A DNA stretch of 25,616 nucleotides from Isohypsibius dastychi (lineage: Eukaryota; Tardigrada; Eutardigrada; Parachela; Isohypsibiidae): the NCBI GenBank assembly GCA_034696485.1, contig JAQIWT010000261.1:1-25616 (forward strand). The letters run 5' to 3'. The notes under the pieces were generated by a model, which was not told the origin of the DNA, did not search any database, and worked only from the letters and a program-made list of their open reading frames with translations. Below, piece after piece: positions 11,101 to 21,311 of the stretch. Numbering within the stretch: position 1 is the first letter of the stretch; every line of letters starts with the position of its first letter. The position numbers and the translations under genes are program-made.

Positions 11101-11327
11101 TTTACAAGGTCATGAACGTGGAAAACAAGATCGTTTGCGTGACTGAAAATAATCGAGGAGGCAAGTGCTTCACACGGGTTTACGATCCTGCCAGCGATTC
11201 GTGGACAAGAGGACGTAAATCCACCATCACCGTACATGAATGTGGGAATTATGTGAATGTTCGGCTGCTGGCTTCTAAATTCAATCTTCTCCCGCGAAAG
11301 AGTACAAAACGACAGTTGGACGATTGA
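8161..11327 (+). CDS. BTB-BACK-kelch family protein
   Basis: Seven exons join in phase to 590 residues: 8161-8465, 8528-8825, 8883-9129, 10069-10359, 10416-10742, 10798-10857 and 11083-11327. The length is typical of KLHL proteins, which act as substrate adaptors for Cullin-3 ubiquitin ligases. Residues about 1-150 match a BTB fold: AIVCKKSHLIQISEYFRSF, then LVGAANFLQI. Residues about 160-280 match BACK: LELVSDPELFVVSEDLLF, CLWVAVDPSERS and HIRGGFLSEKVL. The C-terminal half has degenerate kelch-like repeats (CFDPFARTARSV, VFNDATSEFHT, VYDPASDSWTRG), so the propeller is divergent. The ATG at 8161 was chosen because it directly precedes the BTB start. Intron 3 is 939 bases and carries a minisatellite. 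AATAAA signals follow at 11661 and 11670. The family call is firm; the substrate and Cul3 use are inference. Confidence 0.87.
9146..9195 (+). repeat. Short tandem duplication in kelch intron 3
   Basis: Two near copies of TTGAACCACCAAACT-CTTGAAC lie just inside the donor of the large third intron of the BTB-kelch gene. The second copy has lost one base. Confidence 0.6.
9598..9925 (+). repeat. 41-bp minisatellite, about 8 copies
   Basis: The word ACCAT followed by a T-rich run recurs near 9598, 9638, 9679, 9720, 9761, 9802, 9844 and 9884, a period of about 41 bases. Units alternate between a form with CTGTGACCACAACTTACGT and one with CTGTAACCAACTTTTACGT, so the higher-order unit is about 82 bases. 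The array sits wholly within intron 3 of the BTB-kelch gene and accounts for much of its size. Confidence 0.85.
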
Positions 11328-11878
11328 AGCCTTCACTAGTCACTTGTAAACCTTGAGTTTCGTCCTTCAGTTTTTGCAGATAGAACACATTGTGTCAAAT
11401 GTCCTGTTTTTCTGAATTTTACTTCTTTAACTTCATTACGGAGGGTTTGGTGCAGATGACGTGGTCCTACTGTATGATGAATATTTGTCTTGAAAGAGAC
11501 CAAATGAAACAGAAACCCCTTTAAAAGAAACCAACACAAGCACGAACGAGAGGAGTGAAAACTGAGCGCATCTCTCACGTTGCCTCTAGCGGAAACCATT
11601 ACAAATTCCTGTTGATGTATAATTACCTCATTAAAAAAGATGTGATGGATACATTTGAGGAATAAACTGAATAAATAAGATTATATATGAAAAGAACGCG
11701 AAATATAGATGCCTGAGCATTGTTTCTGCAAATGAATTAAGAAAACAGAAATCCACCTCGAATCAATGTAAGACAAATTCAAGACCGGTGTCAGGTCATT
11801 GTTTGAGCTGATCACTGCAACCCCTCTTGATAGGAGGGAATCACTTAACAAAACCGGTTCTGTATTTGATACAAGGAA
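11328..11878. other. 3' UTR of the kelch gene and spacer
   Basis: AATAAA occurs at 11661-11666 and 11670-11675, fitting a 3' UTR of about 350 bases for the upstream gene. No further coding signal was seen. Confidence 0.5.
11661..11675 (+). terminator. Polyadenylation signals
   Basis: Two AATAAA hexamers nine bases apart, about 335 bases after the kelch gene stop codon on the same strand. Confidence 0.6.
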
Positions 11879-12199
11879 ATGGCGAAGAATTTCGGAAAAG
11901 TTGCATTGCAAGCTGTTACAATCATGGCTGTAGGAATAATAAACGATTTTACTTGGCGCGAGGAGTTTTTAAGTCTCACCTACATTGAAGCACGCTCAGA
12001 GCCAGTTTGTCCACTTGAAGACGCGCTACATCTGATTTGTGAAATTTCAAAATTTAAGGTTTCAATCAGTGGAAGAATGTTCCGTCGTCTTATGAGTCCA
12101 CCTGCATCAGAGATCACTGTCGAAACCCAGTACCGGTGGGGAATAGTTGCACCTGAAGCGGAGCCGAATTACGGTTATGATCCACCAGCTGAAGCTTGA
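11879..12199 (+). CDS. Uncharacterised open reading frame
   Basis: An ATG-initiated 106-codon frame (MAKNFGKVALQAV...) ending in YDPPAEA and a stop at 12197-12199. No family is recognised. A possible internal splice pair exists (TTTAAG|GTTTCA near 12058), so it may be part of a spliced gene. It overlaps, in another frame, the proposed first exon (12177-12211) of the chromo-like gene, so at least one of the two starts is probably wrong. It may be coding exon, 5' UTR or chance. Confidence 0.25.
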   Translation: MAKNFGKVALQAVTIMAVGIINDFTWREEFLSLTYIEARSEPVCPLEDALHLICEISKFKVSISGRMFRRLMSPPASEITVETQYRWGIVAPEAEPNYGYDPPAEA

Positions 12200-13598
12200 G
12201 AGATTATCTTGGTAAGCAGCTTCAACCATTCTTATTGTTGTTTTTATACTGTCTGGATATTCACATCCAGGATCGAATCACTTGCATTTCCAATTGCATA
12301 TGTAATCTGGAAAAACGCCGTCCTACAGGCCAGGGAAGGTCGCCGGCCAAAATTGTCATCTCCCATACGGTCAGAAATGTAAGTGCTTCTTCATAAGATT
12401 GAGTTGTGTTAACTGGGCCAAGTTCGCATGACTAAATGGCTGAGAGTTATGGTTTATATTTGGGGCATTTACTGGTTAAAGTGCATTTTGGTCTCGCCTC
12501 TTGCAGCACCAACTTATTTGAAGCAGTGTCAGGTGCCAATTGAATTACGGAGGGATTATTACGAGCATCTGGTGGAATTTGGTGGACCGAGAAATGAGGA
12601 AGATCACTGGTACGTTATACGCTTGAAAAGTCAGAAAGACATCAAACACAGCCTACGGATGTTGTGACCAACATACGGACCAGCCTGAAACTCTTCGTGA
12701 TTTTTCATCTGTTGGCAAATGAAAGTCCTTGTCAAAAACGAATGGTTCTGCATTGCCCAAATATACTAGTTGTTCATTGTTCAATTCAGTCGAAAAGGTG
12801 TTCAGTCGATTGAAGAATCAACTTCTAATCCACTGGATTCATCATCCGTTTTTTTTGTTCGGCAATAAAAAAACACCGGAAGAAGTTCGGTCATTTTGTT
12901 CCGGTTTTTTGTCATTTTGTTTTTGCACATTTGTTATTTTTTCCAGGAATCTGAACGTTGAGGTGAAGATGCATCGGGCGAGATGCGAACTCAATCCAAT
13001 GACTGAAACACAAATCAGGCAACAGCATGAGATTAAAAGGTGTGTGGATACGAACGACTGGATGCAGCGAACAGAGAATGGGAGAATCCCGCTTCCGGAA
13101 GATAAATCCAAGTCTCCGATAAGACTGAAGTTGAAAAAACCTAGGAAATCAAAAAATAATAATGCGGCTGTCACCGCAATCTTCGGAGCAAAAAGAGAGC
13201 GGGGTATCATACACTTTTTGGTCACGTTGGAAGGTCAGGAATCAGGATGACAATGATGCTAACTGGGTACCGGCTGACCAGGTTCGGGATGAACTGTTAG
13301 TCAACAGTTTGCTTGAAGCTCATGGGTAACTAGTGTGTGTACTGCTTATGACTTTCCCATACTAAACTGTTTCCTGAATAGAAAACTGACCAGAGGTGCC
13401 AACATTGTTCTTTCTCCGGAGGGACAAGCTATCATCGATCACCGGAATGAGGATGCATCATCTACCGCCTCAGTTCGCGGTGATGAAGAAGACCAGCCGG
13501 ATAGCGATGGGCAGTCTGTGTCGAGTCTTACAAGCAGCAGCACACGTTACGCGTTGCCACAAAGTAAATGTAGTGGTCCGTTATCGCGGAAAGAATGA
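12177..13598 (+). pseudogene. Chromo-shadow-like protein gene with one extra base
   Basis: Exons 12177-12211, 12329-12378, 12507-12609, 12947-13325 and 13382-13598 have GT-AG borders and consistent phases, but their summed length is one base over a multiple of three. The break is near 13227: the frame reading FLVT-L-E stops at 13248-13250, whereas the +1 frame continues with WVPADQVRDELL and LLEAHG through the next exon to the stop at 13596-13598. Read across the break, the block has F-L-V-x-W and later W-V-P-A spacing, as in chromo or chromo-shadow domains (HP1-type chromatin proteins). A Lys-rich basic stretch precedes it (KLKKPRKSKNN) and an acidic Ser-rich tail follows. It is either a recently inactivated gene or an assembly error of one T. 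The first two exons are the least certain part. Confidence 0.45.
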
Positions 13599-14801
13599 AT
13601 TGTTCTTTAGTGAACTTTTTGAGAGAGTGAGAGATGACTATTGACCGTGTAACGATGATAATTCAGCAAGCAAGCTGGAACAAAATATCTATCATGAAAT
13701 GGCCAGCCATGTGTCGGATTCAAAAATGGCCCCCTGCTCAATGTGACATCCCCAAGAAAGTTGTACATGTTCTACCTCGTTTTTGGTCAGCCGCAAACAC
13801 AACAGAGGCGAAATTCGAAAGGAAGTGCAGGGCAGTGTTTAGGCACGGTTAGTCATTATTGATATCTGATTAACCAAAATCATAAAATCACGCCAGTTCA
13901 AACACTGTCATTGCACAAGTGATTAAAGGTTAAGCCGGACCGTTCTAAAAAGAGTCCGATAACCGAGCGGCTACCACCTGCTCAAGCGACCAGCTCTTTC
14001 TTGAAATACATCCTGAAATATCTGAGGCGGTAGTATCCCAAGCTCCGAGCCTCAAATATCAATTCCATTCACGACTTACGGAAGCAATCGTGATGTTGAA
14101 CCTTTCGGAAAAGAGACAGTCTTTTCAACTATCGGGTATTCTTAGTTGTTCAATATCCGGAACGCGATTGTCGTTGATTCCCAGAACTGCACAAGCCGAC
14201 GTTCAAACCTCTAAAAACCAAATTGCGCTCCGTGGTGGGATCGGGATGAGATCTACGGGAGAAGGGTGTGGTCGTTCAATCCGGTTGATTTATTTTAAAA
14301 TCTTTATGGGCATCCCATTCCACGGTTCTCATATGGGAAGCTGAGTGTGGGTTGAGGTGGGGGGGGGGGGGGGTGGTAACGAAAAGTAATACAGAAGGTA
14401 CTTGCGTCATTCCGTCAAACCTTTGTCAGCTCATGGGATGATTCACATGTTCTCTTCAACAAAGCAAGCATCTGTCGTTGAAAGTAGCGCCGTGTTGTAC
14501 TTCATGTTGTACATCACAAGCTGTCCCTGTGAGAGTTCATTGTTGAAACGGAATGCATGAAAGGATTTCTCAACTTAGTTCGAAAACAATCTTGGTTGGT
14601 AATTCATTTAGAATGAAGCTGGATAATATGCGCTTCCACTTCATTGCAATTGTGACTTCACAATTCTTCTGGGCGAGCTACGTGCTGGTTGAAATTTCCT
14701 GGCTTGACACAACGGATTATTTTCGTCTACGATGAAGACAACAATGATTCCGCACACCCAGGCAGTTTCCCTGTGATGTCCAGTTTGATCTCTTGTTCAA
14801 A
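13599..14801. other. Long spacer with no supported gene
   Basis: Several short open frames occur (for example 13634-13852, 14090-14344 and 14553-14735), but none has recognisable protein character or a consistent splice pattern. A G15 tract lies at 14359-14373. The promoter of the receptor gene at 14802 must be in this stretch. Confidence 0.4.
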
Positions 14802-17786
14802 ATGAGCGCTCCAACTCTGAACGCATGGGCTCTGATCGTTATTCTATTGACCATTCTAAACCGAAGTTCATCAGTGCGCGAAATCATGTTTTTATCTGTC
14901 AATTCCCCAACCGGACTATCAACTAGTCTGGACTATACAACCCCACCACTTGACATCGCGATAGATGAGGTGAACTTACAGTATGCACCAGAGTTTCACT
15001 TTTCGTTGGTCACCATTAACGAGACCAACATGAAATCGTGCTCGGATGTTGAGAGGGATATTCTACCGCTCATTTCAAAATATCTGTGGACGGCATCGAA
15101 GGAACATAAACCATCGGCGTTATTCGGCACTGGTATGCACTTCTGAATGATCATAATTGCACTGAGGTTTTTTAGATTTTGCCAGAAATCTGGTGGAAGG
15201 TTGAAGCCGTGCGCAATAATTTTGTACATACATTTCGATTTCTTGCTCGACCGGTTTGATTTGATTATTTAAGGTTTCTGGTTACAGGATGCAGTGATGC
15301 ACTGGTCTTGTTTGCAGACGTTGCCCGAGGTGAGTTTGTAAAAATGTGTCTTCTGTGCAAACCATAGTGAGCGAGGTGTTGTTTGAATTGCAGAGTGGAA
15401 TTTGCCAATAATAACCAAGTAAGCCGGAAACCAATTAACGAGACTTCCTCGTGGCGCTGAGGGAGCTTGAGGCTTAATAACGCAATTCCGGAATGTCAAT
15501 TGACCGTAAAGGAAATAAACCGCTAGGCCTAATTTGTTTGTTCCGGTTGGGGTGTGTATACTTTCGGGTCAAGATCGGCCCTAACTTTTTACATTGAGGT
15601 ATAATAATGAAAAAATGGCGGAAATAAGTAGAAAAATGCATATGATACCTTATCTCCAAAAAATGATCTCAGCAAGTGTAAAAACTATCAAGAAAATGCT
15701 TGGAGAGTTTCTATAATCTGATTTTCTTAAACTACCCTCCAACCCCCCCCCCCCTACCCATATTGATGAAATATGCTACACAAGAAAAATGTTGAAATCC
15801 AAAGCAACTCACTGTTATTGCCAGTCTGATATGGTAATCACGTGTGACCTTTCAGTTCAGGAGCCGATCTGATCCTGGATTCACGTATTCGTTTCCCCAC
15901 CCTACTGCGATTATTTCCATATCAGGCGAATGCCGAGGTAGCCTTCATCGCCAAAGTATGTGACAGTTTTGGCTGGAAGAATATTGCCGTAATCTGCGAC
16001 AGCAGTGCCACAGAAAGTGCCTTCTTTGGGCTAATGTGCCGAATGCTTGTCACCCTGCTGGGTCGGATCAACGGTGGCTACCGTGAAATATCCTATTTTC
16101 AATACAACTTCAAAACCGAACCACATTATCATCGATATTTGGCCGAAGCGTCAAGGAGAAGCCGAAGTAACTATTTAACCGTCGGTTCATATTATTGTGC
16201 CATCTAATTGGACAAATCGTTATAGTTTTCTTCATTCTCACCCATGCGAGCCGTCTCAAAATTATACTGGTGCGTACTTGTGAGGCTCAGAATCTGAAAA
16301 TAGAGCACAAAGCTGTTCAAAGCAGCTATGGAATTTAAGCACCGGGGTGGGGGCTGGCAGAGCTTATGGCCGTGCAGTTCTTTGGAGTGCGCATTATTTC
16401 TGCACTGTTCACGGCAGTATGGCAAATGGTTGAGCCTTATCTGTCGGTACATTGTATTTTGGAGTTCTGACTGCTCAGATTATTTGGTGAAAGGTGGGAG
16501 GGGGGCTTTTCCGGGGTGTTTAATTGCACGGTTGCATTTACCGATACTACAAACAATTTTCTTACAAGGGTATCGCGGCAGAACTTGGAATGGCCGAAGG
16601 CGACTACGTGAGTATTTGCGCAAAAGCTGTCATTCAGAAGACAATGGACATGCATACATATGTCTGACCATAGGCCTTTGTGACAGTATCGCCATTCAGC
16701 TCGCCATCTTTTGGAGTAATCGACTGGAAGCCAAACCAAGTCAGTACATTCGCGTGCATTTTGCAAGATACCTTGTCATCCAGAGCTCTTCTCAAGATGG
16801 TCAGGAAAGCGTTGAGATATCTACTGGTGATCAGCACGCTTCTCACCACAAACGACAATTCCAGAACCTTGGACGATAAAATCAAAAAGCAAAGTATTGC
16901 TTATGGAAAAGTATACCAACCAGATGAAGAAGTAAATATTCAGTGCTCATACATACATCAACCATCGCATTCGAATGCCTTTGCAGCTCACGCCTTTTAT
17001 CCACGCTTATTATGACGGTGTTCATCTTCTGGCTAAAGTCAGCTTTTGCTCTGTTTGAGTTTTTTGCTGCCTCTGTAACCTTGTCTGAAAAAGGTCATCA
17101 CTGAAAGACTGAGGATGAACGCTTCACTGGACGAGCCCAACTGGCTGGCTAAAACAGCATGGTCACGTACATTCCACACCCCCAGAGAGAACCTAGTTAT
17201 CAACGGGAACGGGGATAAGGATAATGAATATTATGTTCAATCGTTCGACGCAGGCTCCGACAAACTAGTTGTAACCAATGCACTCATCTGAAACTGAATT
17301 TCTGAAGCTGAATTTCTCGGCTAAAAAGTACTTCTTCCAGACATTCTTAACCTGGAGTGAGCAACAGGGAACCTTTGAACGCAGGACCATTTGGCCGTAC
17401 AATGGTCGACCTCCCTCAAATCGACCGAAATGCGGGTTTTCAGGCGAGGACTCGAGTTGCTCAAACCGTACGTTATAGATTCATCATTTTTTCACAGTTT
17501 CACTTCAATTATTCTTTTCAGGGTTCGATGTCGGGAGAATGATAGGTCTATCTGCTGGGGTTATTGCAATTACTGTTCTTATGCTGTTTTTGGGAGTATG
17601 GGGCTATCGGTAGGCTGCTCAGTTAAGGGTCCACTTAAAACCTGAACGGCAATTTAGGGTACGGTTTGTTTCAGAAGAAGCATCTTCTCGAAAACTGAAA
17701 GATTGGAGGACCGCTGGATAATTGACGGGGAAGCGCTGAAACCTGTTGTTCTGGAACGCTGTCTGTCAACATTTTCAAGAATATGA
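14802..17786 (+). CDS. Natriuretic peptide clearance receptor-like (ANF-receptor fold, short tail)
   Basis: Twelve exons join in phase to exactly 534 residues: 14802-15132, 15288-15329, 15394-15418, 15856-16166, 16226-16269, 16569-16607, 16674-16931, 16987-17037, 17094-17270, 17341-17467, 17522-17609 and 17675-17786. Residues 1 to about 26 form a signal peptide. The extracellular part matches the type I periplasmic-binding/ANF-receptor fold: GCSDALVLFADVA then EWNLPIIT, FGWKNIAVICD, GMAEGDYAFVTV, YYDGVHLLAK and NGNGDKDNEYYVQSF. A juxtamembrane block (IWPYNG, KCGFSGED) precedes one membrane helix at about 475-497. The tail is only 37 residues (498-534), so there is no kinase-homology or guanylate cyclase domain, and none follows in the window. 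Length and tail match vertebrate NPR-C (NPR3), which clears ligand and couples to Gi; that role here is inference. A truncated receptor guanylate cyclase is the alternative. A partial relic lies at 7375-7850. Confidence 0.82.
15743..15754. repeat. C12 homopolymer in receptor intron 3
   Basis: A run of 12 C in the 437-base intron between receptor exons 3 and 4. It belongs to a set of long G/C homopolymers spread through the window. Confidence 0.9.
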
Positions 17787-18553
17787 TATGTATGACAAAT
17801 AGTGGAGGTGCAAGGCTATAGCAGCGTCGGTTGCTAAGAAAAGGTTACGGTGCGTCTCACTGGAGTAAACCCTTTCCGCGTCTTCATGGAGAGAAAAGCA
17901 GTTTCACTACCATAGCTCATAGAAGCTGAATGAAGCGAAACTACCGGTAGCTCTCATGAGATTTTTTTTCAAGCTACTTCAGTACGTTAATGTACACGGT
18001 TTTTGAGAGCAGGTGTTCCGAAAAATTTATGGATTGCGATCAGTCTCGTAAATTGAACATATTAAACCAACAGGAAAGATTCAAGTCACCGTATCCACAC
18101 ACAGCTTCCATGGTGAATGCGCGAATTCGTACAGGATTGAAACCAATACCAAAAGATATAGCGGAAAACATGTCGTTTGATTAAACTGAACTGTCACTGA
18201 AACGCTCCCCACATTAAATCATCTCTACAAAATGTTTTTGTTTTAGAAAGAAATAATCCACGTGTTAAGAGAAGCCAGTTGAGACCTTAGAAGGAAAGAC
18301 CAGAAAAAAATGGAAAAATTGCCAGAGTCATTCACCATCGGAATCCATCTCCACCGCGAAAACTAATGCTGAAGCCTTCAAAACCGAAGAAAAGATACGA
18401 AGCTTCGTTCTGAGTAAACTGAATTTCAAACAAAATATAACAATAAGAACGGCTTTCTTACCCGCAGAACGAACGTGTGCGTGCGAGGCATACTACGTTC
18501 AAGACTCGGGAGTATCGTTCAGGAATATCGTCTCCCCCCCCTCGCCGCTTGCG
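17787..18553. other. Spacer after the receptor gene
   Basis: Holds the receptor 3' UTR and an unsupported ATG frame at 17990-18184 (64 codons, polar, no family recognised). A C8 run is at 18554-18561 on its right border. No clear repeat. Confidence 0.4.
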
Positions 18554-18570
18554 CACATGACATCATTTTC

Positions 18571-18784
18571 GAATGACTTCATTTCGGGTTTCGACGAACT
18601 AGCTGAAGTTCAGAGTTCCTGGGACGACATCAGCTCCAGACTCTTGTTTCTGATTTGCGAGATTCAGTCCGAGTTTTCCAGACTCGAGAATTTATGCTTC
18701 ATTGTTAGCTAATCCTGCAAACACACAACTCGCTTTCAGAAGTCAAAAAGGAGCATCAGTCAAGTTGGTTCAAAGTTCTGAAGG
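18571..18784 (+). other. Possible 5' exons of the coiled-coil gene
   Basis: An ATG frame from 18571 (MTSFSNDFISGFDEL...) runs to a possible donor at about 18708 (ATT|GTTAGC). A second candidate exon follows at about 18741-18784 between a CTTTCAG acceptor and a GTAATT donor, with a good peptide in one frame (VKKEHQSSWFKVLK). The peptides look coding, but the phases do not join to each other or to the frame at 18833 in any way I found. They may be 5' UTR exons, a short upstream ORF, or parts of a broken gene. Confidence 0.3.
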
Positions 18785-18832
18785 TAATTGTATTTTCCGA
18801 TTTTCACTCGGTGTCTTTTAGTTTGAAAATCC

Positions 18833-19537
18833 ATGAGAAAATCATTCTTCAGTCGTTTAATGCAATGTGTTGAGACAGCTTCTGAATCATTGCAGAAGGA
18901 AATGGAAGGCGAGGATACTTCTTCGATGCGAACTCCGTCTGGCGATTTTGATCAGCTCCGCAAAACTTATCGTCGTGAGCAAGCCATGAAGTGGGAGAAA
19001 AGCAGATCGGATGAAGCAGCGACCCAACAAGATCTCCGTTTGCATTCTGATCAGTATCAGCTGGAAACGTCTTCTTCACCGAACCTGCCAGGAAGCAGTC
19101 GTTCTCATGGAAAGGTTGCAACTTTGAATGATATTCACCAGCAAGTTGTTCTTCCCATAGGTATGAGTGCTGCTGTGCGAGAACAAATGAAATTCGTTGC
19201 TGAGACCATCAGTGAAATCCGGAAGACAATTTCTGAGGTGGAAGACGGGACGAAGGAAGTGAAGAACACGCTTTCTGAGCAGCGAAAGAAATTAGTTGAT
19301 TTTGCTGGTGCTGCAAACTCGCTGGTGGACCGTATGGAAGAGCGAGATCGTCCTTCCTCATCTCGAACCGATCCCGTTTCACCAACGCGTCGAATTTCGG
19401 CAGAAAGTCCAGGAACCGCGCGTCGTGCCACTGGAGAAAATGGATCTTCTTCTCGGCGATCAATTCAACGGTTGAGGGCAGCTGCGGATGCTCTGAATGC
19501 AAGTGTGGAACGAATTGTGGCCCGCTGGAGACCATGA
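18833..19537 (+). CDS. Unknown hydrophilic coiled-coil protein
   Basis: A single uninterrupted 234-codon frame from ATG 18833 to TGA 19535-19537, just after a possible acceptor (TCTTTTAG, ending at 18820). The protein is very polar. Residues about 105-165 show heptad spacing (VAETISEIRKTISEVEDG, then VKNTLSEQRKKLVDF), predicting a coiled coil. A Ser/Arg/Pro-rich disordered stretch follows (about 168-210), then a second short helix at the C terminus (LRAAADALNASVERIVARW). There is no signal peptide or membrane segment, so it is probably cytosolic or nuclear. It resembles SNARE- or BLOC-type helices only in general character, and no family is assigned. An AATAAA at 19833 suits a 3' UTR of about 300 bases. 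Upstream exons may exist. Confidence 0.65.
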   Translation: MRKSFFSRLMQCVETASESLQKEMEGEDTSSMRTPSGDFDQLRKTYRREQAMKWEKSRSDEAATQQDLRLHSDQYQLETSSSPNLPGSSRSHGKVATLNDIHQQVVLPIGMSAAVREQMKFVAETISEIRKTISEVEDGTKEVKNTLSEQRKKLVDFAGAANSLVDRMEERDRPSSSRTDPVSPTRRISAESPGTARRATGENGSSSRRSIQRLRAAADALNASVERIVARWRP

Positions 19538-19832
19538 GCGCTCAACCGGAAGTTCACCTAGTTTGGCCCTTTTTTCACCAATATGATGGCATCCTGATCG
19601 GAGAAGGAAGGTGGGATGATGGAAGAACAGAACGGAGAGCGGTGTGCAAGGACGTGTTGAAGACAGTGACTTTTCTTTTTTTATGTCATGCAGAAGCGGT
19701 AATAATGTGATTGCAGTTCCGAACTCCAGGAGATATGGGATTTGGTACGTTAGTCGTTAGGTCCGATCATTATCACTTTTTTCGACCATATGTTGTTCTT
19801 TGGAGGTTAAGATGAGTCTGCACTTTGTTATC

Positions 19833-19838
19833 AATAAA
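19833..19838 (+). terminator. Polyadenylation signal
   Basis: AATAAA about 295 bases after the stop codon of the coiled-coil gene, followed by a GT-rich stretch (TTTGTGTGAACTTGTG), the usual downstream element. Confidence 0.65.
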
Positions 19839-20053
19839 CTTTGTGTGAACTTGTGATTGGGGAGGTGGAATTCTTCTTTTGAGATACTCGTACGCAGAGC
19901 TGTGAAATCTGTTCAGTAACTTTGATGAAGGGGAAGTTGGCTGATGTCGGAGTTACGTAAGTTTGAGTTGCAACTTTTGTGAAAGATTACGGAACTCACA
20001 ATTTGAGTTCTGTTTGATAAATTCTCGATTCTTGGTTAAGTAAGCTGAGAGAC

Positions 20054-20867
20054 TACCAGTAAAGACAACAATTCGGAACACAGCTGGGGTTTGTGTAAAA
20101 TTCAGAACACCCCCATTTTTTTGTTCCAATCCAGATAAACGATATTACATTTGAAAGATCTCCGGAAGATCTATCGACTGATATGAACAGCTGCCAGAAA
20201 TATGTATTTGGCGATGAGTAATTAGCAAACAAAGTTTTGATTGATTTTTGTACATTGGGCTCTTGCGCACGACCATGCGCGGTGACAGAAGGAGATAAAC
20301 AAGTTTGTGTTCAAATTTTGCTGTGACTTTCGGTTCATTTCGAATTTTCTTCACCAATTTGATTGAAGAAAAGCCCAGGATGTGTCGAATCTCACAAAAG
20401 AGCGAAGCGGGCATGGAAGCTTCTACGTCTCCGCCAAAATAAGGTTAACACCCCTCGAATAAAATAGCATGTGAGTCTACGGGGGGATGTTAACTTAATT
20501 TTGGAGCCAACGTACACACTGTTTTTCTTGATATTGCTCCTCGTCCTCTCAGAAAGTCTGCACGAGCTTGCCTCCCAAAGAAAAAAGCTGGAATATCATG
20601 AAATAAGTTTTTTAAACTCATTTTGATGAACGACACTGAGTTTTTCATGTGAACTACACTTCAATCAATAAGTGTTTTGGTGGAAGTTTCAGCAGAGTGC
20701 TGTTTTTTCGGTTTTGGTTTTTTCCTGCCATATGTGACATCAATCGATAGATCTTTGAATGATCTTTCGAATGGTGTATAGTTTGGCTGGTGAAAACAGA
20801 AAAAATGGGGGTGTTCTGAATTTTACACAAAACCTAGCTGTGTTCCGAATTGTTGTCTTTACTGGTA
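20054..20867. mobile_element. Non-autonomous TA-target element (MITE) with 66-bp inverted ends
   Basis: Terminal inverted repeats 20056-20121 and 20800-20865 match over 66 bases with two mismatches, both starting CCAGTAAAGACAACAATTCG. The element is flanked by TA on both sides (20054-20055 and 20866-20867), the target duplication of the Tc1/mariner superfamily. A second inverted block lies further in (about 20148-20180 against 20730-20775, sharing GATCTATCGA). No transposase frame is convincing; the 89-codon minus-strand frame at 20145-20414 has no transposase motif. At 810 bases it is long for a MITE, and it is mostly non-coding. Confidence 0.85.
20431..20508. repeat. Foldback nested at the centre of the MITE
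   Basis: The left arm around 20431-20455 (CTCCGCCAAAATAAGGTTAACA...) and the right arm around 20480-20508 (...TGTTAACTTAATTTTGGAG) are inverted copies with a few mismatches around a roughly 25-base loop. The centre of this foldback is within about 10 bases of the centre of the whole element, so it may be a remnant of the element's own arms or a nested insertion. Confidence 0.65.
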
Positions 20868-21311
20868 AGTTGCATCCAAAGCAATTTTTCTGGTTTTCAT
20901 TTAAGTGAGTTTGCTAGAAATACAAGCTTTTCTTCTGCTCACAATACGTGTCCCTATCAGCAGAAATTGGTGACTGACCACCATAGAACGCAATATTCGG
21001 ACTGTGCTTGTTTCGTTTTATTTCTCAGTTGCGGAAAAATGGTATCTAAAAAGTTACGTAACCGTATCATGATCAGATACTGTGGGGTTCAGACATGTGT
21101 GGCGCGGTGATATTTTTCATTTTGAAAGCAGACCAGTTTGACGATGATAAAAAATAACATGTGAAACTGTAAAAGACACTCCAAGCGGAAATGAAAGCTG
21201 TGGTCTCAGGAGCGAAATTATGAAGCAGCCCCAGACAATGGGGGTCTGATATCGTAAGTCAAACAAACCAACGCAATAATAAGCTAGTGATGTGATTTCA
21301 AGTGACCCGTT
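20868..21311. other. Spacer, no supported gene
   Basis: An 86-codon plus-strand frame at 20850-21110 starts inside the MITE end and has no recognisable motif. The 3' UTR of the minus-strand secreted-protein gene falls in the right part. Confidence 0.4.

Noticed and set aside
13634-13852. 72-codon open frame after the chromo-like gene.
   Set aside because: No motif, no matching splice sites, and a length expected by chance at this base composition.
16328-16879. 183-codon plus-strand frame in the receptor gene.
   Set aside because: It crosses two introns of the receptor model in a different frame, and its peptide lacks the ANF-receptor motifs found in the spliced frame.
20145-20414. 89-codon frame inside the MITE as a transposase remnant.
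   Set aside because: No helix-turn-helix or DDE-type motif is visible, and it overlaps the non-coding inverted arms.
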